Origin: an uncultured Pseudomonadota bacterium
GTDB taxonomy: Bacteria; Pseudomonadota; Gammaproteobacteria; Xanthomonadales; Ahniellaceae
Direction: 5' to 3'
DNA: 41,305 nucleotides
NCBI GenBank assembly: GCA_937996755.1
Contig: CALKUS010000088.1
Location: forward strand, 1 to 41,305
Positions 37,818 to 41,305 of the stretch are shown in pieces. Within the stretch, counting starts at the first letter, position 1. Each line of letters opens with the position of its first letter. The position numbers and the translations under genes are program-made. The notes below the pieces were generated by a model that was not told the origin of the DNA, made no database searches, and saw only the letters and a list, made by a program, of their open reading frames with translations.

Positions 37818-40301
37818 TCAGAAAATCTCGTACGGCTGCTGTTCGTTCTGCTGCTCGCTTTCCTGCGCCTGGCGCATGGCGGCCATGCGCGCGATGTCCT
37901 CGACCTTGAACATCTCGACGATGCCGTCGCCGCCGTCGAGCAACTGGCCGCCGGCGGTGATGCGCGCCGTCGTGATGCCGTTCGGCACCTGCGGCTCGTG
38001 CTCGGGCACGCCGTCCAGCGCGACCTTCATGTACGCGACCCAGATCGGGATCGACGCCTTCGAGGCGAATTCGCCGCGGCCGAGCGACGTGAAGTCGTCG
38101 AAGCCGATCCAGGTGGTCGCGACGAGCGAATCGTTGAAGCCGGAGAACCACGCGTCGCGGTGCTCGTTCGTCGTGCCGGTCTTGCCGGCCAGGTCGTTGC
38201 GTCCGAGCTCCATCGCGCCGCGGCCGGTGCCGCGCAGCACGACGTCGTGCATGAGCGAGGTGATGAGGAATGCGTTGCGCTCGTCGATCGCGCGCGGCGC
38301 GAGCTTCACGGGCACTTCCTGGCCCGCGACGGGCGTGGGCGCGGGTGCCGGCGTGGGCGTGGGTGCGGCATTGCCGAGCAGCGTCGAGAGGTCCTGCGCC
38401 GTGGCGCCGACCGGCTCCGCCGTCGCGGTCAGTCGCTCCGGGCAGCCACGGCACGCGCGCGCCGGCTGCTCGCGGAACACCACCGTGCCGCGGTCGTCCT
38501 CGACGCGCTCGATGAAGTACGGGTCGACGAGGTAGCCGCCGTTCGCGAACACCGAGTAGCCGCGCGCCATCGCGATGGGCGGCACCGAGCTCGTGCCGAG
38601 CGCGAGCGAAAGGTTCTCGGGCAGCGCCGAGAGCGGGAAACCGAAGCGCGAGATGTAGTCGCGCGCGTAGCGCACGCCGATCGCATCGAGCACGCGGACC
38701 GAGACGAGGTTGCGCGAGCGCACCATCGCCTCGCGCAGGCGCATCGGGCCTTCGAACTTCTCGTCGTCGTTGGATGGCCGCCACACGCCGTCGGGGCGCG
38801 ACGGGTCGGGCAGTGCGAGCGGCGCGTCGTTCACGATGCTCGCCGCGTTGAAGCCGCGCTCGAACGCCGCGGAATAGACGAACGGCTTGAAGCTCGAGCC
38901 CGGGTTGCGCGAGGTCTGCGTCGCACGGTTGAACTTCGACAGCGCGAAGCTGAAGCCGCCCACGAGCGCGCGCACGGCACCGTCTTCCGGATCGAGCGAC
39001 ACGAGCGCGGCCTGCGCCTTCGGCAGCTGCGCGAGCTCCCAGGCGCCCTCCTCGTTGCGTGCCAGGCGCACGATGTCGCCGGCGTGCAGCGCGTCGCTCA
39101 CCTTCTTCGGCGCCGGCCCGCGCGAGTTCTCGCTGAGGTAGGGCTGCGCCCAGGCCACCGACTCCAGCGTCAGGTCGACCGCCTGGCCGTCCTGCAGGAA
39201 CACCTGCGCCGTGTCGGCGTCGACCGTGGTCACGAGCCCGGGCACGAGCCCCGCGAGCGGGCGGAACGGCGCGAGCGCCGTGCTCCAGGCGTCCGGTCCG
39301 GCGTCCGCGGCCAGCTCGACGTGCGACTCCGCGCCGCGATACCCATGGCGGCGGTCGTAACTCATCAGGCCACCGCGCACCGCCGCGTTCGCGGCGTCCT
39401 GGAAGCGCGAATTGACCGTCGTGTAGACCGAGTATCCGGCCGTCATCGCGTCGTTGCCGAGCTTTTCCAGCGCCGCGAGCCGGACCATCTCCGCCAGGTA
39501 CGGCGCCTCGACCTCGACCGGCGGCTCGTGCGGATGCGCGTGGTCGGGCTCGGCCAGCGCGGCCCTGAGCTGCGCCGCGTCGATGAAGCCGACCTCCTGC
39601 ATGCGCTGGAGGACGTAGTTGCGCCGTTCCAGCGCGCGCTCGGGGTTGTGCAGCGGGTTGCCGCTGGACGGGAATTTCGGGATCGACGCGAGCATCGCGG
39701 CTTCGGCCAGCGTGAGCTGGTCGAGCGTCTTGCCGTAGTAGAAGTCGGCGGCCGCCGCGACGCCGTACGAGCGATAGCCGAAGAAGATCTTGTTGAGGTA
39801 GAGCTCGAGGATCTCGTCCTTCGTGAGCTCGCGCTCCATCTTCAGCGCGAGGAAAATCTCGGAAATCTTGCGGGAAAACGAGTATTCGGGGCTCAGGAAG
39901 AAGTTGCGCGCCACCTGCTGCGTGATCGTGCTGCCGCCCGGCACGCGCTCGCGGTCGGAGGTGGCCAGCAGCCACACGGCGCGGCCGATGCCGACCACGT
40001 CGATGCCGGGGTGCTCGTAGAAGCGCGCGTCCTCGATCGCGACGAACGCGTTGCGCACGCGCTCCGGGATCTGCGCGAAACGCACCGGCGTGCGCCGGGT
40101 CTCGCCGAACACCGCGATCAGCTTGCCGTCCGACGACAGGACCTTCAGGGGAACCTGCAGGCGGATGTCGCGGATCTCGGCCACATTGGGCAGGCGCGGG
40201 GAGATCAGCCAGTAGGCGATGCCGACCGCGGCGATGGACAACAGGATGCCCGCCGCGCCGAGGATCAGGCCCCAACGCAGCAGACGACGCGGCCAGCTCA
40301 T
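37818..40301 (-). CDS. mrcA: Penicillin-binding protein 1A
   Basis: 827 residues (E. coli PBP1a: 850). Bifunctional class A PBP that polymerises and cross-links peptidoglycan. Membrane segment at about 9-32; transglycosylase domain with IEDARFYEHPGID (catalytic Glu), GGSTITQQVARNFFLSPE and ILELYLNKIFFGYRSYGV; then an OB-like insert; transpeptidase with SxxK in SRNPGSSFKPFVYSAAF, SRN in RSRNLVSVR, and KTGTTNEHRDAWF. All active-site motifs are intact. There is a proline/threonine/alanine repeat tail (TPTPAPAPTPVAGQ) before KTG. The ATG at 40301 is preferred; a TTG at 40334 would add 11 residues. It is divergent from pilM. Confidence 0.97.
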   Translation of the reverse strand: MSWPRRLLRWGLILGAAGILLSIAAVGIAYWLISPRLPNVAEIRDIRLQVPLKVLSSDGKLIAVFGETRRTPVRFAQIPERVRNAFVAIEDARFYEHPGIDVVGIGRAVWLLATSDRERVPGGSTITQQVARNFFLSPEYSFSRKISEIFLALKMERELTKDEILELYLNKIFFGYRSYGVAAAADFYYGKTLDQLTLAEAAMLASIPKFPSSGNPLHNPERALERRNYVLQRMQEVGFIDAAQLRAALAEPDHAHPHEPPVEVEAPYLAEMVRLAALEKLGNDAMTAGYSVYTTVNSRFQDAANAAVRGGLMSYDRRHGYRGAESHVELAADAGPDAWSTALAPFRPLAGLVPGLVTTVDADTAQVFLQDGQAVDLTLESVAWAQPYLSENSRGPAPKKVSDALHAGDIVRLARNEEGAWELAQLPKAQAALVSLDPEDGAVRALVGGFSFALSKFNRATQTSRNPGSSFKPFVYSAAFERGFNAASIVNDAPLALPDPSRPDGVWRPSNDDEKFEGPMRLREAMVRSRNLVSVRVLDAIGVRYARDYISRFGFPLSALPENLSLALGTSSVPPIAMARGYSVFANGGYLVDPYFIERVEDDRGTVVFREQPARACRGCPERLTATAEPVGATAQDLSTLLGNAAPTPTPAPAPTPVAGQEVPVKLAPRAIDERNAFLITSLMHDVVLRGTGRGAMELGRNDLAGKTGTTNEHRDAWFSGFNDSLVATTWIGFDDFTSLGRGEFASKASIPIWVAYMKVALDGVPEHEPQVPNGITTARITAGGQLLDGGDGIVEMFKVEDIARMAAMRQAQESEQQNEQQPYEIF

Positions 40302-40478
40302 GGATTTCGTTCGTGAAGTTGTGAGGGCAATCAACGTTCGTGCCCGAGCGGGCCGAGTATAGATCGGGTGCCGGGCGGGGGCTCATGGCAGGTTCGGGGC
40401 GCGGCCCCGAAAACCGGGTTCCGGGGCCTCCCCGAGCGGTCCCAGCAGCAGTGAACAAAGGCGCCCTGAAGCGCCCCG

Positions 40479-40507
40479 TTGCCAAGCCGTTAAGATTTGT
40501 ATTTAAT
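40479..40507 (+). promoter_or_regulatory. Sigma70-type promoter for pilM
   Basis: TTGCCA (40479-40484), 17-nt spacer, TTTAAT (40502-40507), 47 bp before the GTG of pilM, in the mrcA-pilM divergent gap. This is the most AT-rich stretch in the window. The gap also contains the dyad TTCGGGGC-GCG-GCCCCGAA at about 40405-40423. Confidence 0.6.
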
Positions 40508-40554
40508 GTTCTGGCGCATGTTTCGCTCCTAAGAGCGCGTGGGGAGGGGAAAAA

Positions 40555-41305
40555 GTGGGCCTGTTCACCAGCAAGACACCACCCCTGATCGGCGTCGACA
40601 TCAGCTCGACGGCCGTGAAACTTCTGCAGCTCTCGCCTGTCGGCGGCCGCTACCGCGTCGAGCATTACGCGGTGGAGCCCTTGCCCCCGAACGCGGTGGT
40701 CGAGAAGAACATCGTCGAGGTCGAAGCCGTCGGCGAGGCCATCAAGCGCGCGCTCGCGCGCTCCGGCGCGAAGACGCGTGCGGCCGCGGCCGCTGTCGCC
40801 GGCTCGGCGGTGATCACGAAGGTGATCCCGATGCCGGCCGACCTCAGCGAGGACGACCTCGAGGGCCAGATCCAGGCCGAGGCGAACCAGTACATCCCGT
40901 ACCCGCTCGAGGAAGTCAGCCTCGATTTCGAGGTGCTCGGTCCGGTGAAGGACAACCCGGACATGATGAACGTCCTGCTCGCGGCATCGCGCACGGAGAA
41001 CGTCGACGTGCGCGTCGCCGCGCTCGACATCGGCGGACTCGCGGCGAAAGTCGTGGACGTCGAGGCGTTCGCGATGGAGAACGCGTACAAGCTGATCGCC
41101 GACCAGCTCAGCGTGCCGAAGGATGCGACGGTCGCCGTCGTCGACATCGGCGCGACCATGACGACGCTGATCGTGCTGAAGAACCAGCGCACGATCTACA
41201 CGCGCGAGCAGGTGTTCGGCGGCAAGCAGCTCACCGACGAGGTGATGCGCCGCTACGGCCTTTCGTACGAGGAGGCCGGTCTCGCCAAGCGCCAGGGCGA
41301 GATCG
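40555..41305 (+). CDS. pilM: Type IV pilus assembly protein PilM, 5' part
   Basis: The first 250 residues are present and the frame runs off the right edge. GTG at 40555 has GGGAGGGG just upstream. The actin-like (FtsA-fold) ATPase pattern is clear: PLIGVDISSTAVKLLQL (phosphate 1), IVEVEAVGEAIKRALARSGAK, IPMPADLSEDDLEGQIQAEANQYIPYP, SRTENVDVRVAALDIGGL, and DATVAVVDIGATMTTLIVLKN (phosphate 2), then QVFGGKQLTDEV. PilM binds the PilN N-terminus on the cytoplasmic side of the pilus machine. The pilMNOPQ operon divergent from mrcA is the standard gammaproteobacterial arrangement; the rest should lie beyond the window. Confidence 0.96.
   Translation, partial: MGLFTSKTPPLIGVDISSTAVKLLQLSPVGGRYRVEHYAVEPLPPNAVVEKNIVEVEAVGEAIKRALARSGAKTRAAAAAVAGSAVITKVIPMPADLSEDDLEGQIQAEANQYIPYPLEEVSLDFEVLGPVKDNPDMMNVLLAASRTENVDVRVAALDIGGLAAKVVDVEAFAMENAYKLIADQLSVPKDATVAVVDIGATMTTLIVLKNQRTIYTREQVFGGKQLTDEVMRRYGLSYEEAGLAKRQGEI

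Overview
The window is GC-rich, densely packed chromosomal DNA from a gammaproteobacterium, most likely of the Xanthomonadales (Lysobacter/Rhodanobacter-like). This rests on conserved neighbourhoods: zapB-zapA-6S RNA-fau, ygfB-pepP, rph-rdgB-hemW, yicC-gmk-rpoZ-spoT-ridA-recG, rpmE2-gltA, and mrcA divergent from pilM. It also rests on REP-type repeats (GTAGGAGC...) of the kind common in that order. Nothing suggests a phage, plasmid or island. Almost all of it is core housekeeping sequence, so the novelty lies mainly between the genes.

Layout. 1-3.6 kb: a predicted membrane protein fused to an Uma2-like nuclease fold (cut by the left edge), an exported RidA-like protein, two uncharacterised small proteins and a cyclic-nucleotide-binding/rhodanese protein. 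3.6-7.2 kb (minus): signal peptidase I, rpiA, an EVE-domain protein, fau, 6S RNA, zapA and a zapB-like gene. 7.3-12.0 kb (minus): a very large beta-propeller/PAS/GGDEF/EAL sensor. 12.1-16.5 kb (plus): ygfB, pepP and an ADOP-type permease. 16.5-18.7 kb: a PepQ-type peptidase and a divergent ATP-grasp ligase. 18.8-21.8 kb (minus): a PilZ protein overlapping a DUF1631 protein that has a His/Gly-rich repeat tract. 21.9-24.1 kb (minus): a BtuB-like TonB receptor under a cobalamin riboswitch. 24.2-26.9 kb (minus): CPXCG protein, hemW, rdgB and rph. 27.0-34.9 kb (plus): yicC, gmk, rpoZ, spoT, ridA, recG and a nucleoside hydrolase. 35.0-36.9 kb (plus): zinc-independent L31 and citrate synthase. 37.0-40.3 kb (minus): an uncharacterised protein and penicillin-binding protein 1A. 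40.5 kb to the end (plus): pilM, cut by the right edge.

Genes that plausibly work together: the diguanylate cyclase/phosphodiesterase sensor and the PilZ/DUF1631 pair (cyclic di-GMP); rpoZ, spoT and 6S RNA (control of RNA polymerase and the stringent response); rdgB, gmk and rph (nucleotide and RNA housekeeping); B12 uptake by the receptor under its riboswitch.

The most striking observation is a family of at least seven intergenic inverted repeats (arms 24-34 nt, 73-96% complementary). Their arms are built from degenerate 6- or 7-nt units. The unit sequence differs from copy to copy, but the two arms of one copy match each other. Every copy begins within about 25 nt of a stop codon, and the purine-rich arm always comes first in the upstream gene's transcript. 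I do not know a named element that fits. Other points of note are a REP element that supplies the recG start codon, a shared CTAG stop for two convergent genes, and the membrane/Uma2 fusion.
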